From: CAWCUU01 sp963798855
GTDB lineage: Bacteria > Gemmatimonadota > Gemmatimonadetes > Longimicrobiales > RSA9
Length of the DNA: 64,000 bases
Direction: 5' to 3'
Assembly: GCA_963798855.1 (NCBI GenBank)
Contig: CAWCUU010000001.1
Location: 1,488,001 to 1,552,000 of the forward strand
Shown: positions 63,077 to 64,000 of the stretch, in pieces
Layout: each line of letters starts with the position of its first letter
How positions within the stretch are numbered: the stretch's first letter is position 1
Notes under the pieces: model-generated
Told to the model about the DNA's origin: nothing
The model's input: the letters and a program-made list of their open reading frames with translations, nothing else
Databases searched by the model: none
Translations under genes and position numbers: made by a program

Positions 63077-63921
63077 GCGGGCTCGACCTGCATCGAGAGG
63101 TCGAGCGCCGGTGCCGAATGCGTTAGCGCGCCGACGCTGATGCAGTCGACGTCCGTGGCGGCCACCGACCGGACCCGCTCCAGGGTCATGTTGCCGGACG
63201 CCTCCAGAGTCACGCGTCCGACGGCCCGCGCGAGCCCCACCGTTCGTCGTATGGAATCGAGCTCCATGTTGTCGAGCAGCAGCCGACGGCACCCGGCGTC
63301 CAGCGCCTCTACGGCCTGCTCCGGCGTGCGGACCTCGATCTCGACGGGAAGGGCCTCGTCGTTGGCGGCCCGGACGGCGACGAGTGAGGCGCGGATGCCG
63401 CCGGCCTGTGCGATGTGGTTCTCCTTGATGAGCACCATTTCGCTGAGGCCGCGTCGGTGATTGACGCCGCCACCGGCCCGCACCGCGGCCTTCTCCAGCG
63501 CCCTCAGGCCCGGCGTCGTCTTGCGCGTGTCGAGGATCGCGACGCCGGTACCGTCCACGGCATCGACGTACGCCCGGGTAAGGGTGGCGACGCCGGAGAG
63601 GTGCTGCAGGAAGTTGAGCGCGGTGCGCTCGCCGGTAAGCAGAGCGCGGGCCGGACCCTCGAGGTCGAGGACGAGGTCGCCGGGTACGACCGTCCCACCG
63701 TCCGGCACCTCGACCCGCACCCGGACGTCGGCATCCAGCCGGCGGAACACGGCCGCGGCCACCGCCGTTCCTGCGATCACGCCCGCCGCCTTCGAGATGA
63801 TTCGGGCCTTCGCGCGCGATTCCGCGGAGACCGTCCACAGCGTCGTCCGATCCCCGTCCCCGACGTCCTCGGCGAGCGCCTCGTCGACGAGGGCGAGCCA
63901 CTCCTGCCGTGCCGGGCTCAT
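63073..63921 (-). CDS. nadC: Nicotinate-nucleotide pyrophosphorylase (carboxylating)
   Basis: 282 residues from ATG 63921. DALAEDVGDGDRTT-like opening, TALNFLQHLSGVATLTRAYV, LDTRKTTPGLRALEKAAVRA, GGGVNHRRGLSEMVLIKENH are present. Converts quinolinate and PRPP to NaMN. It overlaps birA and the upstream gene by 4 bp each. Confidence 0.95.
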   Translation of the reverse strand: MSPARQEWLALVDEALAEDVGDGDRTTLWTVSAESRAKARIISKAAGVIAGTAVAAAVFRRLDADVRVRVEVPDGGTVVPGDLVLDLEGPARALLTGERTALNFLQHLSGVATLTRAYVDAVDGTGVAILDTRKTTPGLRALEKAAVRAGGGVNHRRGLSEMVLIKENHIAQAGGIRASLVAVRAANDEALPVEIEVRTPEQAVEALDAGCRRLLLDNMELDSIRRTVGLARAVGRVTLEASGNMTLERVRSVAATDVDCISVGALTHSAPALDLSMQVEPA

Positions 63922-64000
63922 CGCCCGATCATGATCCAGGCCAGGAAGAGCAGGCCGACCGGCCACAGGTAGTACGCGAAGCGGTGGAACTCCTGCTTGC
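63918..64000 (-). CDS. C-terminal end of a membrane protein
   Basis: Only 26 residues are visible, KQEFHRFAYYLWPVGLLFLA followed by WIMIGR: one transmembrane helix with a short tail. The stop overlaps the nadC ATG by 4 bp (ATGA). The family cannot be told. Confidence 0.6.
   Translation of the reverse strand, partial: KQEFHRFAYYLWPVGLLFLAWIMIGR

Overview
This 64 kb window is a gene-dense, very GC-rich piece of a bacterial chromosome carrying core metabolism. All but three genes (dcd, an unrecognised possible DNA-binding protein, and an RNase H-like gene) are on the minus strand. I see no rRNA, tRNA, CRISPR array, phage or defence island. The gene set suggests a respiratory, menaquinone-using diderm, most likely Gemmatimonadota or a near relative. 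The supporting evidence is a complete fab/plsX cluster next to futalosine-pathway mqnE/mqnC, a 14-subunit complex I, a one-piece cytochrome b SdhC with SdhA and SdhB, lactate-dehydrogenase-like malate dehydrogenase, and outer-membrane beta-barrels. The phylum is an inference and was not tested against a database.

Layout, read along the minus strand (high to low coordinates). 64.0-59.5 kb: end of a membrane protein, nadC, birA, coaX, comF, gap. 59.3-56.4 kb: a tiny zinc-ribbon protein, a strong terminator, then pgk-tpiA-secG. 56.2-51.8 kb: 2-oxoacid dehydrogenase E1alpha, E1beta and E2 (frameshifted), then lipB; a plus-strand RNase H-like gene converges on lipB. 51.1-49.4 kb: carA and an HU gene with its terminator. 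49.3-47.7 kb: ECF sigma factor, anti-sigma factor and a Spy/CpxP-like periplasmic protein. 47.5-45.7 kb: moaD-moaE-moaA. 45.6-41.2 kb: mdh-sdhC-sdhA-sdhB. 41.2-37.4 kb: a plus-strand gene, an Omp85-like outer-membrane protein and a DUF309 protein. 37.2-36.6 kb: dcd on the plus strand, divergent from the nuo operon. 36.4-21.8 kb: nuoA-N in canonical order, then a 185-bp palindromic element. 21.5-17.4 kb: phosphohexomutase and a UPF0182 membrane protein. 17.3-13.0 kb: arcC-sucC-sucD, an EIIA-CBS fusion, ndk. 12.7-1 kb: DUF177-rpmF-plsX-fabH-fabD-fabG-acpP-fabF-mqnE-mqnC-ispF-dedA-xerD-pabA and a truncated outer-membrane protein.

The genes fit one another. Glycolysis (gap, pgk, tpiA) feeds the 2-oxoacid dehydrogenase, whose E2 needs lipoate from LipB. 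The TCA enzymes (SucCD, SdhABC, Mdh) supply electrons and succinate, complex I passes electrons to menaquinone, and the fab cluster builds membrane lipid. Several operons have upstream TTGACA (-35) boxes 15 to 18 bases from weak -10 boxes.

The unusual content lies in the joints rather than in a new gene cluster: (i) a dispersed 13-bp tandem-repeat family at three intergenic sites, which supplies the stop codon of two genes; (ii) a 185-bp inverted-repeat element with perfect 22-bp termini that supplies the nuoN stop codon; (iii) four one-step frameshifts, in nuoA, nuoB, nuoD and E2, which may be assembly errors; (iv) an RNase H-like protein with two altered catalytic positions; (v) an MqnE with CX5CX2C instead of CX3CX2C spacing.
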